Assembly: GCA_005882115.1 (NCBI GenBank) | Contig: VBEG01000025.1 | Location: 81,001-145,000, forward strand | Length of the DNA: 64,000 nt | Origin: Chloroflexota bacterium | GTDB lineage: Bacteria; Chloroflexota; Dormibacteria; Dormibacterales; Dormibacteraceae | Reading direction: 5' to 3' | Part shown: positions 25,669 through 34,336 of the stretch, in pieces | How positions within the stretch are numbered: position 1 is the first letter of the stretch | Layout: each line of letters opens with the position of its first letter | Notes under the pieces: generated by a model | What the model saw: only the letters and a program-made list of their open reading frames with translations | Database searches by the model: none | Told to the model about the DNA's origin: nothing | Translations under genes and position numbers: made by a program

Positions 25669-26589
25669 ATGGCCGCTCCTGAACCTCGGCTGGCAGACGT
25701 CGAATACGTCGAGGTCCAATGCAAATCGGCCCTGAACCCCGTCAAGAACATGGGCTTCGCGTGGTCGCTGAATCCCTACACCGGCTGCGAGCACCGCTGC
25801 GCCTTTTGCTATGTCCGCGCATTCGAGCTCCGCGCCGATCGGCCATCTGACGACCGCTACGGCCGGACGGTCCGGATCAAGGTCAACGTCGCCTCCGTTC
25901 TCCGCGGCGAGCTGTCGCGCCGGTCGTGGCGGAAAGAGACCATAGTCATCGGCGCCGCGACCGATCCCTATCAGCCGGCGGAAGGCCGCTACCGCCTTAC
26001 CAGGCAATGCCTGCAGACGCTTGGCGACTTCGCCAACCCTGCGGCCATGATCACGCGCGGCCCGATGATCGTCCGCGACATCGATGTGCTGACCGACCTC
26101 GCGCGCCGTGCTGACCTGCACATCACCTTCAGCATCCCGACGCTCGACGACGACATTTGGCGCAAGACCGAGCCGGGCACCGCCCATCCCAAGCAGCGGC
26201 TGCGCGCCATCGAGAAGCTTGTGGCCGCGGGCATCGACGTCGGCGTAGGTATGGCGCCCATCCTTCCGGGCCTGTCCGACCGGCCTGAGCTGCTCGAGGA
26301 GGTCGTCAAGGCCGCGCGGGCTGCCGGGGCGACCGGACTGTGGGCGGGCATGCTGCACCTCAAGGACGGCACGCGGGAGCACTTCCTCTCCGTTCTCGCG
26401 CGCCACTGGCCCGAGCTGCTGCCGCGCTACGAGCAGGCCTACCGCGACCGCGCTTACCTGCCCACGGCCTTTGGCGAGAAGACCATGCGCGAGGTGTCGC
26501 ACCTGCGTTCGCATCACGGAGTTGCGGACCGCAGGCGCGTAATCCTCAAACCACCGCCGGAACCCGAACAGCTCTCCCTCCTGAATTAG
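25669..26589 (+). CDS. Radical SAM protein of the Rv2578c / SplB-like type
   Basis: A 306-residue protein. The cluster motif CxxxCxxC is CEHRCAFCY (about residues 39-47), preceded by SLNPYTGC. GAATDPYQPAEG and TRQCLQTL match the family of SPL-like radical SAM proteins of unknown substrate that is widespread in actinobacteria. The two small genes that follow at short spacing may be partners. A photoproduct lyase role is possible but not supported by any diagnostic Cys that I can see near the C-terminus. Confidence 0.85.
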   Translation: MAAPEPRLADVEYVEVQCKSALNPVKNMGFAWSLNPYTGCEHRCAFCYVRAFELRADRPSDDRYGRTVRIKVNVASVLRGELSRRSWRKETIVIGAATDPYQPAEGRYRLTRQCLQTLGDFANPAAMITRGPMIVRDIDVLTDLARRADLHITFSIPTLDDDIWRKTEPGTAHPKQRLRAIEKLVAAGIDVGVGMAPILPGLSDRPELLEEVVKAARAAGATGLWAGMLHLKDGTREHFLSVLARHWPELLPRYEQAYRDRAYLPTAFGEKTMREVSHLRSHHGVADRRRVILKPPPEPEQLSLLN

Positions 26590-26592
26590 CAT
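26587..26592 (+). promoter_or_regulatory. -10 element of the 98-residue gene, overlapping the radical SAM stop
   Basis: TAGCAT starts at the radical SAM stop codon and ends ten bases before ATG 26603. Confidence 0.45.
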
Positions 26593-26602
26593 TCAGCGAG
26601 AG

Positions 26603-26899
26603 ATGCGTGGCCCAATCGACGTCCTGGCGGGCACGGTCGGCGGGTTCAAGAAGATGGACATCGCGCGCCGCACCGTTCCCTGCTACAAGCATGTCATCGA
26701 GAAGGACGGCGAACGGCTTGCCGTCTGTCTCCTCGTCGACTCCGGCAAGCTCTACCGCTTCCCATACGAGACGACGAAGGGCATCCGCGGCCTGGAGATC
26801 AAAGCGCGTTTCCTGCGCGGCGAGATGGAGCATCTGCGCCTCCGCGAGTTTCAACCTGGCCTCTGTCGCTATGTCGAAAGAGCAGACCAGGCCGTCTGA
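26603..26899 (+). CDS. Uncharacterised 98-residue protein
   Basis: The sequence has beta-strand-like alternation (LAVCLLVDSGKLYRFPYETT) and two or three cysteines; no family is recognised. It starts 13 bases after the radical SAM gene and overlaps the next gene by 29 bases, so the three are probably one unit. It could be a substrate or cofactor-handling partner of the radical SAM enzyme, which is inference from position only. Confidence 0.6.
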   Translation: MRGPIDVLAGTVGGFKKMDIARRTVPCYKHVIEKDGERLAVCLLVDSGKLYRFPYETTKGIRGLEIKARFLRGEMEHLRLREFQPGLCRYVERADQAV

Positions 26900-27164
26900 G
26901 TCTCTCGTCCAGGACCTTCTCGCGGAGCGCCGCGAGCTCAAGGTCGCCGTCGAACGACTGAAGCTCGAGCTGGCGGACGCGCAGGCGGGCGTCGGTGGGC
27001 CTGATCGGCGGACGCGGGAGCTGAACGAGCTGAAAGATGAGGTGGAGAGGCTGCGCTACCAGCTCGCTTCGGCGCGGGCCGAGATCACCCGCCTGCGCGA
27101 AGAGCGCGACCATCTGCGCGGGGGAATCGAGCGCGCGCTGGACCAGCTGACCGCCGAGCCCTAA
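26871..27164 (+). CDS. 97-residue coiled-coil protein
   Basis: From about residue 10 to 95 the protein is a nearly continuous charged heptad pattern (ELKVAVERLKLELADAQ ... DEVERLRYQLASARAEI), so it is predicted to be an extended coiled coil. The family is unknown. ATG 26871 lies within the end of the 98-residue gene in another frame. Coupling suggests that the two small proteins act together. Confidence 0.6.
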   Translation: MSKEQTRPSESLVQDLLAERRELKVAVERLKLELADAQAGVGGPDRRTRELNELKDEVERLRYQLASARAEITRLREERDHLRGGIERALDQLTAEP

Positions 27165-27197
27165 AGAAAAAGAGGCCCCGCCTTTGGGCAGGGCCTT
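27163..27197 (-). terminator. Rho-independent terminator of the DUF4870 gene
   Basis: On the minus strand a ten-base stem (arms 27196-27187 and 27182-27173, one mismatch, loop CAAA) is followed by TCTTTTTCTTTA. It lies just past the stop of the DUF4870 gene and overlaps the end of the convergent coiled-coil gene. Confidence 0.75.
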
Positions 27198-27211
27198 GGC
27201 AGCGGTCTTGG

Positions 27212-27604
27212 TTACTTGACGGCGTTCGCGAGCTGGTCTGTCAGCTGGTCTGTGAACTGGCCGATTCCTGGCGCCGCGATGCGCCCGCCTTTGTAGTTGA
27301 AGGCGCCCACCAAGAAGATGATCCAGTACACGAGGCCCACGATCCAGACGATGGCGCCAAGCGGCAAGAAGATGATGTAGAGGATCGTCGAGATCAGCCA
27401 CAGACCACCAAGCACGACTACCGACTGGGCGGCGTTCCACTTGACGTCCGGGTCGTCCTTACCGACGAACAAAAAGATGATTCCGGTGACCCACCACAAA
27501 AGATAAGCCAGGATGACGTTGGTCTTCGCGTTGCTGGCCCCGGTGGCCGGCGTTCCGCCCATGGGGGCCGGCTGGCCTGGGGGCGGCGGGGGCATCTGCG
27601 ACAT
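27212..27604 (-). CDS. DUF4870-type small membrane protein
   Basis: A 130-residue protein with a Pro/Gly-rich N-terminus (about 1-25) and three membrane helices; KDDPDVKWNAAQSVV matches the family hallmark (a charged loop followed by a helix with N/H-A-Q). Function is unknown. Unlike most genes here it has a strong ribosome site (AGGAGGAG, nine bases before ATG 27604) and a T-tract terminator, so it has a conventional mRNA with a leader. Confidence 0.8.
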   Translation of the reverse strand: MSQMPPPPPGQPAPMGGTPATGASNAKTNVILAYLLWWVTGIIFLFVGKDDPDVKWNAAQSVVVLGGLWLISTILYIIFLPLGAIVWIVGLVYWIIFLVGAFNYKGGRIAAPGIGQFTDQLTDQLANAVK

Positions 27605-27721
27605 GGATCAATCTCCTCCTGTTGGCTGGCTGCTGCGGGCCCGATTATCGACGTAATCCCTCCAAAACGCCATATCCGAAAGGAGTTCGCCAGCTCGGCA
27701 CTGACTTCGAACTCACTCTGC

Positions 27722-27727
27722 TAGGCT
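27722..27727 (+). promoter_or_regulatory. -10 element of the Ser/Thr kinase gene
   Basis: TAGGCT ends nine bases before ATG 27737. Confidence 0.5.
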
Positions 27728-27736
27728 CGCCACCAG

Positions 27737-29083
27737 ATGGCGGATTCCGGTCAGCCGGACAAATCTCCTTCGGGGCCGCCGGTCCCCAAGTGGGCGCCGG
27801 AGCCTGACGACAACGACGCGCCGAAGCACTCCGCCGAAGCCGCGTCTTCCGCCACGCCGCCGTCGTTCGGCGGGGATTACGCGGCCACCATGCGGTTGAT
27901 CCCGGTTCCCCCGCCCGCGACGCCGCCGCCAGCTTTTGGGGTCCCCGCCGCGCATGCAGCCGGGGATCCGACGCCGCCCCACGTTCCCGGTGAGGGCTAC
28001 ATCGGCAAGTACCGCCTCAAAGGTGAGCTCGGCCGAGGCGGGATGGGCACCGTCTACCTGGCCGAGCAGCCTGGTCTGGGGCGCGAGGTCGCGATCAAGG
28101 AGCTGATCCAGTCGGCCGATCCGGTCGCTTTGAAACGCTTCCTGCAAGAGGCGCAGGTCATGGCGCGGACCAGCCATCCGAACCTGGTCCAGGTCCATGA
28201 CATGGAGCTGCAGGGCAACATCAACTATCTGGTCCTCGAGTTCATCCGAGGCCGCTCCCTGCGCGACTGGATGAACCAGTCCGAGATTCCGCCCCCACAG
28301 GTGTTCGCTGTCATGCACGGAGTCCTGCAGGCGCTCGACTACGCGCACCGCCACGCGATCGTGCACCGCGACATGAAGCCAGAGAACGTGCTCATCTCGG
28401 ACGAAGGGATTGTCAAGGTCACGGACTTCGGGATCGCGCGCCTGCTCGATGACACCGGCGTCGGCGGCACAGCGACCAAGACCGGGACCACGGTCGGAAC
28501 TCCGCAGTACATGTCCCCGGAGCAGGTCGCGTCGAGCAAGGTCGACGGTCGGAGCGACCTCTATTCGGCCGGGATCATGTTCTATGAGCTGGTGGTCGGG
28601 CAGCCTCCGTTCACCGCGTCGGATGCCGACGGGCCCTTCACGCTCATGGCCAAGCACGTGCAGGCGCCACCCAAGCCGCCGTCGGTTTTCCGACCGGGTC
28701 TCAACCCCGAGCTCGAGCAGGTGATCCTCAAGTCGCTCTCCAAGCGACCCGAGGACAGATTCCAGAGCGGCCACGAGTTCGACGACGCGATGTCGCGGGT
28801 GGCCGACCAGATGTGCCCGGGATGGCAGCGAGCCCTGGAGCCGGGCGCTGACCTGGCCAAGATGGTGCCCCGAGCCACGCCCGCGGGCCCCATGCCGGCG
28901 ACGCCGATCGGAATGGCGATCGCGCAGCCGGGGATGGCGGTCCGCCACGCCCATGTTGTCTACAACCCGACGCCTCCGGTGAAGCCGGTGGCCAAGAAGT
29001 CGATGGGCTGCGTCAGCGTGATCGGGACGACGGTGCTGGTCGCTGCAGCTGTCGGAGTCCTAGCGGGAAGCTTGCTGCACTAG
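27737..29083 (+). CDS. Membrane-anchored Ser/Thr protein kinase (PknB-like)
   Basis: A 448-residue protein. After a Pro-rich N-terminal segment (about 1-90) comes a Hanks kinase domain (about 93-360): GELGRGGMGTVY, VAIKEL Lys, HRDMKPENVL catalytic loop, VTDFGIAR and YMSPEQ. A Thr-rich activation loop (TATKTGTTVGT) suits autophosphorylation. One C-terminal membrane helix (about 425-445) leaves almost nothing outside, so there is no PASTA sensor. The TAG stop shares a CTAG with the convergent cyclase stop. Substrates are unknown. Confidence 0.9.
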   Translation: MADSGQPDKSPSGPPVPKWAPEPDDNDAPKHSAEAASSATPPSFGGDYAATMRLIPVPPPATPPPAFGVPAAHAAGDPTPPHVPGEGYIGKYRLKGELGRGGMGTVYLAEQPGLGREVAIKELIQSADPVALKRFLQEAQVMARTSHPNLVQVHDMELQGNINYLVLEFIRGRSLRDWMNQSEIPPPQVFAVMHGVLQALDYAHRHAIVHRDMKPENVLISDEGIVKVTDFGIARLLDDTGVGGTATKTGTTVGTPQYMSPEQVASSKVDGRSDLYSAGIMFYELVVGQPPFTASDADGPFTLMAKHVQAPPKPPSVFRPGLNPELEQVILKSLSKRPEDRFQSGHEFDDAMSRVADQMCPGWQRALEPGADLAKMVPRATPAGPMPATPIGMAIAQPGMAVRHAHVVYNPTPPVKPVAKKSMGCVSVIGTTVLVAAAVGVLAGSLLH

Positions 29084-31254
29084 TTCGGAGACTGCCCCTG
29101 TCGGGCAAGTGCGTCCTGCGCGTCCTGACCGATGAGGATGTCGCGCGAGCCGGATTCCCCCGCCGCGATCACCGTCTGCTGCGTGTACTGAGCGGTGTAG
29201 GTGTGATGCGACTGCGTCGCCAGCTGGGTCGGGAACTGCACCCACGGCGAGTCGGTCGTCTCCCGGATCGCGGTGACGTCGTAGATGCGGAAGGTTTCCG
29301 CCGACTTTCCTTTGAGCTGCACGCCTGGAACGAGGTCCACGGCGATGTAGTCGCGGCACATATCGTAGGTTTGCTGGCCGATCAGCACCTGGAACGCCGG
29401 CGCGTGCGCGCAGAAACGTGCCGCGGTGTTGACCGTGTCCCCAAGCGCGGTGTACTGGAGGCGGCTGCGCGATCCCATGTTGCCCACAACGGCGGGTCCG
29501 GTGTTGATGCCGATGCCGTAGCGGATCGGGGGAAGGCCCTTGGCGAGCAATCTCTCCTGCAGCTCGTGCGCGCGGTTGATGCAGTCGTACGCGCACCGGA
29601 TGGCGAGCAACGCGTGATTTTCCTGCAGCCGGGGCGCGTTCCAGAACGCCATGATCTCGTCCCCGACGTACTTGTCGATGGTGCCGTCCCAGGTGAAGAT
29701 GATCCCGCTGAGGTGGTCGAGGTACATCTGCACCACCTCGGTCACATCACTGGCCGCCATCGACTCGGACATCGACGTGAAGCCGCGGATGTCGACGAAG
29801 AACAGCGAGATGTCGCGGCGCTCGCCGCCACGCATGATGTCGGCAACTCCGCCGCGCGTCTTCGCCAGCTGGGTGACGATCTCGGGCTTCAGGTAGTGTC
29901 CGAACAGCGCAGTGACCTTGCGCTTCTCGCGATCCTCATACAGGAAGCGATACGCCGTGACGCCGGAATAGGTGAGCGCGATGGCGAGCCAGGGATGGAA
30001 CAGGTCGGGCATCCAGTTCTGGAACGTCGCTAGGGCGGACATCCCGAACGTGAACAGCACCAGCGCGACAACCGTGCCGAGCAATCCCCAGAGCACTGTC
30101 ACGCGTGAAACGCCGACGGCTGTCGCCAAACCCAGGAGAAGGATCAACACGAAAAGGACCCAGGGCGGCTCTGCGGTCAGAAAGCGCGACGGATTCGGCG
30201 GCAGTGGAACCGCGTTGAGCAACATCTGGATGACGTTGGCGTGGATCTCCACACCGGCCATCGCGCGGGTCGTCGCGCCGAAGCTCGTGGTGGCCAGCTG
30301 CTCGTCATTGACCCCGGTGAGGTCGTACGCGCCGATGAGCACGATCTTGTCCTGGAAGAAGTCCGCGGGCACGCTGCCTTCAAGGACCTTGCTAAAGCTG
30401 ACGTAGTGACCGAAATTCTTGAAGTTCCCCGGCGGGCCCGAGTAGTTGATCAGGATCGCGCCAGATCCGTCGACGGGAGTGCTCCATGCCGTGCCGAAGG
30501 TCGCAACCCCGTCCGCCACCACGACGTCGGGCGCGGTGTGAAAATCCGCGCCGAACTGGCCGATGCGGTAGGTCGCCACGCCGAAGCTGTCCATCACCGG
30601 CGTGCTGCACGTGTGCCGCGCGAAGCAGAGTGGCTGGACCGCCATTGCGATGCGCCTGACCACTCCGTCGCGATCCTGGGGCAGGTCGGGAGAGGCGAGC
30701 ACGATGTTGGGCAGGGGTTGCAGACACGGGCCGTCAAGCGGCCCGTCAGCGTCGAGGCAGCGGAACGCTTTGATCGGAATCTCATCAACCACACCGCCCT
30801 GGACCATCTTGCCGATGCCCGGGTCGAACTGACCGGCCCCGTAAGCAAGGACGACGGGCGTCTTGGTGGCGACCAGCGCCTTCCGGAAGGCGTCATCGCC
30901 CGTTCCCTGGTCGGGGAACGAGATGTCGAACCCGACCGCGGCGGCGCCATCCTTCTGGAGGACCTGGAGGGCCTGCGCGTACCGGTCACGGGAGATCGGG
31001 TAGTGGCCCAACGTCTGCAGGCTCTCGTTGTCGATCCCCACGATCACCACGTCGTTTCTCGGTCGGCCGGGGTCGTACGAGGCCACGAATCGGTCTTCCG
31101 GATGAACCGAGATGTTCGCCACGCAACCCTTGACACCCGCGTCGCAGGTGAGCTGCTGCGTGTAGAGGAAGTACATGACGCCGGTCAGCACGAGCGCGAT
31201 CAGGACCGCGACGGCGGTGCGATACGTGTACCAGTACCGGATGTAGCGGCTCAA
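29080..31254 (-). CDS. CHASE2-domain class III adenylate/guanylate cyclase (second copy)
   Basis: About 724 residues with the same layout as the gene at 16871: N-terminal helix, CHASE2 sensor (about 50-380), three helices, then a class III cyclase domain with FFVDIRGFTSMSE, DKYVGDEIMAFW and LGDTVNTAARF. The CHASE2 end FQDKIVLIGAYDLTGVND is typical. I use TTG 31254 because the minus-strand -10 TATGAT (31270-31265) would exclude the ATGs at 31269 and 31278; those are the alternatives. The C-terminal 40 residues are Gln/Thr-rich. Confidence 0.9.
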   Translation of the reverse strand: MSRYIRYWYTYRTAVAVLIALVLTGVMYFLYTQQLTCDAGVKGCVANISVHPEDRFVASYDPGRPRNDVVIVGIDNESLQTLGHYPISRDRYAQALQVLQKDGAAAVGFDISFPDQGTGDDAFRKALVATKTPVVLAYGAGQFDPGIGKMVQGGVVDEIPIKAFRCLDADGPLDGPCLQPLPNIVLASPDLPQDRDGVVRRIAMAVQPLCFARHTCSTPVMDSFGVATYRIGQFGADFHTAPDVVVADGVATFGTAWSTPVDGSGAILINYSGPPGNFKNFGHYVSFSKVLEGSVPADFFQDKIVLIGAYDLTGVNDEQLATTSFGATTRAMAGVEIHANVIQMLLNAVPLPPNPSRFLTAEPPWVLFVLILLLGLATAVGVSRVTVLWGLLGTVVALVLFTFGMSALATFQNWMPDLFHPWLAIALTYSGVTAYRFLYEDREKRKVTALFGHYLKPEIVTQLAKTRGGVADIMRGGERRDISLFFVDIRGFTSMSESMAASDVTEVVQMYLDHLSGIIFTWDGTIDKYVGDEIMAFWNAPRLQENHALLAIRCAYDCINRAHELQERLLAKGLPPIRYGIGINTGPAVVGNMGSRSRLQYTALGDTVNTAARFCAHAPAFQVLIGQQTYDMCRDYIAVDLVPGVQLKGKSAETFRIYDVTAIRETTDSPWVQFPTQLATQSHHTYTAQYTQQTVIAAGESGSRDILIGQDAQDALARQGQSPN

Positions 31255-31263
31255 GAGCGCCGC

Positions 31264-31270
31264 GATCATA
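31264..31270. promoter_or_regulatory. Bidirectional -10 element GATCATA (cyclase / DUF72)
   Basis: On plus, GATCAT (31264-31269, conserved A2 and T6 but not T1) ends seven bases before ATG 31277. On minus, TATGAT (31270-31265) ends ten bases before TTG 31254. Confidence 0.45.
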
Positions 31271-31276
31271 AAGCCC

Positions 31277-32179
31277 ATGACAGTGAGGTGCGGCATCGCC
31301 GGCTGGGTCGACAAGTCCCTGATCGACTCCAAGCTTTTCTACCCCCTGTCGGTCAAGACATCGGGCGACCGGCTGCGCTTCTACGCGAGCCACTTTTCGC
31401 TCGTGGAGGTCGACTCGACCTACTACGGCATCCCCAAACCGGACAACGCCCTAGCCTGGGCCGCGCAGACCCCAGACGACTTCACCTTTGACGTCAAGTC
31501 GTTCTCCCTATTCACCAACCACCCGACCAAGCCGGCATCCCTGCCACCGGACATTCGGGAGGGTCTGCCGCCCAAGCTTCTGGAAAAGAACGTCTACCTC
31601 GAGTACATGCCGGACGACCTGCTGGACGAGACCTGGGACCGCTTTCGAGAGGCGATCGAGCCGCTCCGAGCGGCCGGAAAGCTTGGCGCCGTGTTCTTCC
31701 AGTTCCCGCCCTGGTTTCTCCCTTCGTCGCGGTCGTTGGCGTACGTGGAACAGGTCCAGGAGAGGATGTTCGGGTTCCAGATCGCCGTCGAGTTCCGCAA
31801 GCCCGAATGGCTGGACGGGCGGCACAAGGACGGCACACTCGCGTTCCTTCGAAGTCGCGACATCCCGTACGTCGCCGTCGACGTCCCCCCGGGCCACGCC
31901 ACCAGCATGCCGTCGGTTGCCGAGGTGACTTCCTCGAAGCTCTCGGTCGTGCGATTCCATGGGCGCAACCACGAAACCTGGGACCTGCGCGGCGTGCCAC
32001 CCAACGTCCGGTTTCGCTACGACTACACCGACGAGGAGCTTGGAGAGTGGGTGCCGCGGATCAAGGAGATGGAGAGGTCGGCAGGGCGGGTGCATGCCCT
32101 GATGAACAACAACTACTCCAACTACTCGGTGAAGAACGCCCAGCAACTCGAGAAGTTGCTCCAGGCCTGGCAGAAATAG
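31277..32179 (+). CDS. DUF72-family protein (YecE-like)
   Basis: A 300-residue TIM-barrel protein of the DUF72 family: GIAGWVDKSL, EVDSTYYGIP, FDVKSFSLFTNHP, FQFPPWF, VEFRKPEW and FHGRNHETW, ending with the Asn-rich MNNNYSNYSVKNA. The family has an endonuclease IV-like fold, but its reaction is unknown. ATG 31277 shares a CATG with a possible minus-strand start of the cyclase. Confidence 0.85.
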   Translation: MTVRCGIAGWVDKSLIDSKLFYPLSVKTSGDRLRFYASHFSLVEVDSTYYGIPKPDNALAWAAQTPDDFTFDVKSFSLFTNHPTKPASLPPDIREGLPPKLLEKNVYLEYMPDDLLDETWDRFREAIEPLRAAGKLGAVFFQFPPWFLPSSRSLAYVEQVQERMFGFQIAVEFRKPEWLDGRHKDGTLAFLRSRDIPYVAVDVPPGHATSMPSVAEVTSSKLSVVRFHGRNHETWDLRGVPPNVRFRYDYTDEELGEWVPRIKEMERSAGRVHALMNNNYSNYSVKNAQQLEKLLQAWQK

Positions 32180-32183
32180 GTCC

Positions 32184-32189
32184 TAATCT
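32184..32189 (+). promoter_or_regulatory. -10 element of the DinB gene
   Basis: TAATCT ends eight bases before ATG 32198. Confidence 0.55.
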
Positions 32190-32197
32190 AGAGGCGC

Positions 32198-32701
32198 ATG
32201 AACGAGGCCTTGCTCGTCCTCTATCGGCACAAGACGTGGGCAACGCTCGCGCTCATCGACTTCTGCAAGGGCGTCGACGACGCTGTGCTTGACGCGACGA
32301 CACCAGGCACCTACGGCACGATCCGCGACACGCTTCGCCACCTCGTGCGCTCAGAGGAGGGATACCTCGCGAGGGTGACCGGCAAGCGGCACTCTGAGGC
32401 ACTTGGCGACGAGGCCGTATCGCTGGACGAGCTCGCCGAGCGCATCCGGCGCATGGGCCCGCATTGGGAAGCGGCCGCGCAAGACCCCGACCTTGCCAGG
32501 CGCAGGGTCACGACGGACGACGGCTGGCGCCTCGCCGGCGGGGTCGTGATGGCGCAGGCGATCCATCACGCTGACGACCACCGAACACACGTGATGTCGG
32601 TCCTTAGCGCCCACGGCGTGGAGGGTCCGGACATCGACATCTGGTGGTATGCCGACGAGAACGGCGAGGTGCAGCACGTTCCGGTGGCGCAGTCGGAATG
32701 A
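32198..32701 (+). CDS. DinB-family protein
   Basis: A 167-residue four-helix bundle of the DinB/DfsB superfamily. The likely metal histidines are in RHLVRSEE (about 46) and AIHHADDHRTHV (about 125-134). Such proteins can be thiol S-transferases using bacillithiol or mycothiol, which would be compatible with the PIG-L deacetylase at 10.4 kb. That link is inference. Its stop overlaps the next gene as ATGA. Confidence 0.75.
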   Translation: MNEALLVLYRHKTWATLALIDFCKGVDDAVLDATTPGTYGTIRDTLRHLVRSEEGYLARVTGKRHSEALGDEAVSLDELAERIRRMGPHWEAAAQDPDLARRRVTTDDGWRLAGGVVMAQAIHHADDHRTHVMSVLSAHGVEGPDIDIWWYADENGEVQHVPVAQSE

Positions 32702-33735
32702 AGGCGCTGACCTTTCAGGGCGAGGGTGACGTCAAGATCCGCGAGGTTCCCAAGCCATCGGTCGCAGCGTCAAACGACGCATTGATCAAGGTCACCTTGG
32801 GTGCGGTGTGCGGGTCCGACCTGCACATCCTTCACGGCCACACACCGATGAATCCGGGCACCATCCTCGGTCACGAGTTCGTCGGCGTGGTGGAAGAAGT
32901 CGGGCCGGAAGTCAAGCGCTTCAAGCCCGGCGACCGCGTCGTGTCGAGCTTCTTCACCTCGTGCGGGCATTGCACGCTCTGCCGTAAGGGCTGGTTCAAC
33001 CAGTGCGTCGAGAAGGGCACGTTTGGGCATGGGGAGTACTTCGGCGGCCTTGGCGGCGGGCAGGCGGACTACGTCGTGGTGCCGAACGCCGACCACACCA
33101 TGGAGGGCATTCCGGACGGGATCCGCGACGACCAGGCGATCTTCGTCGGCGACATTCTGTCGACCGGCTTTTTCGGCGCCGAGCGCGCCGAGATCAAGCC
33201 GGGCGATGTCGTGGCGATAGTCGGCGCCGGCCCGGTCGGCCTGATGGCGACGATGTGCGCGCAGCTGTTCGGACCCGCGAAGGTCTTTGTCATCGACATG
33301 GTCGATGCCCGGCTCGAGATCGCGCAGGAGCTGGGCGGCATCCCGATCAATGCCAAGGAAGTTCACCCGGTGGGCGCGATCGAGAGCGCCACGGGCGGCA
33401 TCGGCGCCGATTCAAGCATCGAATGCGTGGGGCTCATCTCCGCGATCGACACCGCCATCCACTGCGTCCGCGGGGGCGGAACGATCTCCGTGGTCGGCGT
33501 CCCGAGCGCCGTCCAGGCCGACTTTCCTTACCTGCGGATGTGGCTCAAGTCGCTCACGTTTCGCGCCGGTTGGTGCAACGTCCAGGCCTATATGCGGCCG
33601 CTGTTGGAACTGATCGCCGCGGGCCGGCTGCGCCCGGAAAAGATCATCAGCCACCGCATGAAACTGGAGCAGGCGGAGGAGGCCTACCGGATGTTTGATG
33701 CCCGGGAAGCGACAAAGATCGTCCTGACTCCCTAG
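32698..33735 (+). CDS. Zinc-dependent alcohol dehydrogenase (MDR family)
   Basis: A 345-residue medium-chain dehydrogenase. The catalytic zinc site is C of VCGSDLHILHG and GHEFVGVVEEVG. The structural zinc cysteines are CGHCTLCRKGWFNQC. The NAD-binding motif is VGAGPVGLMA. The closest groups are formaldehyde/sorbitol/threonine-type dehydrogenases; the substrate cannot be fixed. It is translationally coupled to the DinB gene. Confidence 0.9.
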   Translation: MKALTFQGEGDVKIREVPKPSVAASNDALIKVTLGAVCGSDLHILHGHTPMNPGTILGHEFVGVVEEVGPEVKRFKPGDRVVSSFFTSCGHCTLCRKGWFNQCVEKGTFGHGEYFGGLGGGQADYVVVPNADHTMEGIPDGIRDDQAIFVGDILSTGFFGAERAEIKPGDVVAIVGAGPVGLMATMCAQLFGPAKVFVIDMVDARLEIAQELGGIPINAKEVHPVGAIESATGGIGADSSIECVGLISAIDTAIHCVRGGGTISVVGVPSAVQADFPYLRMWLKSLTFRAGWCNVQAYMRPLLELIAAGRLRPEKIISHRMKLEQAEEAYRMFDAREATKIVLTP

Positions 33736-33811
33736 GATCCGCAGCCCGCGAGTGCCGGCACAGGCGTGGAATTTGCTGCCCCAAAGACCGCGAGCGTCGG
33801 CAAACGCGGAA

Positions 33812-34303
33812 CTAAACCATGGCGTCGAGTGCCAGCAGGTAGCCCTTCGCGCGTTCGGTCAGCGGGTAGCGGTTCTCCACCTCGTGGAACTCGGGTCCGT
33901 GGTCGCTGTGCACAAGGTGCGCCAGCTCGTGCATGACCAGATAGTCCAGCACCCATTCCGGCAGGGGCGCCGCGCGACGGGCGATCCGGATCGCACCGTC
34001 GGTGAAGGTGCAGCTGCCCCACAAGCGCTCCATATCGGCAAAGCCGATCGACGTAAAGCGCAAAGCACCCGCGAAATGCTTCTGATTCAGGCGCTGCGCG
34101 GACTTCAACAGCCTTTCGTCCGAGGGACGGGCTCGCGCGGCGCGCTTGGCGAGGCGCCTGCTCATGACCTGGGCCCACTGCTCTCGTTCCACCAGCGGCA
34201 TCGATGCCGGTACCAGCAGTTCCAGGACGCCCGAGCGCAGCCGAGCAGTCACTGTGCGGCGACGTTTGCGGGACGTGATGATGTGAACTGGTGGGTGACT
34301 CAG
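33812..34303 (-). CDS. YgjP-like (DUF45/WLM) zinc metallopeptidase with a probable CTG start
   Basis: About 163 residues. The zinc motif HELAHLVHSDHGPEFH follows the HExxH...H pattern of the DUF45/SprT-like group, preceded by LWGSCTFTDGAIRI. The conserved N-terminal strand (SRKRRRTVTARLRSGVLEL) extends upstream of the only standard start (GTG 34252). CTG 34303 restores it and lies eight bases from TACAAT on the minus strand. Protein quality control or DNA-protein crosslink repair is suggested for relatives; the role here is unknown. Confidence 0.75.
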   Translation of the reverse strand: MSHPPVHIITSRKRRRTVTARLRSGVLELLVPASMPLVEREQWAQVMSRRLAKRAARARPSDERLLKSAQRLNQKHFAGALRFTSIGFADMERLWGSCTFTDGAIRIARRAAPLPEWVLDYLVMHELAHLVHSDHGPEFHEVENRYPLTERAKGYLLALDAMV

Positions 34304-34310
34304 TGGGCCG

Positions 34311-34317
34311 AATTGTA
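34311..34317. promoter_or_regulatory. Bidirectional -10 element AATTGTA (metallopeptidase / glucoamylase)
   Basis: On minus, TACAAT (34317-34312) ends eight bases before CTG 34303. On plus, AATTGT (34311-34316) or the overlapping TAGGAT (34316-34321) would start a transcript with a leader of about ten bases before GTG 34337. Confidence 0.45.
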
Positions 34318-34336
34318 GGATTGCCGCGCAACCAGC

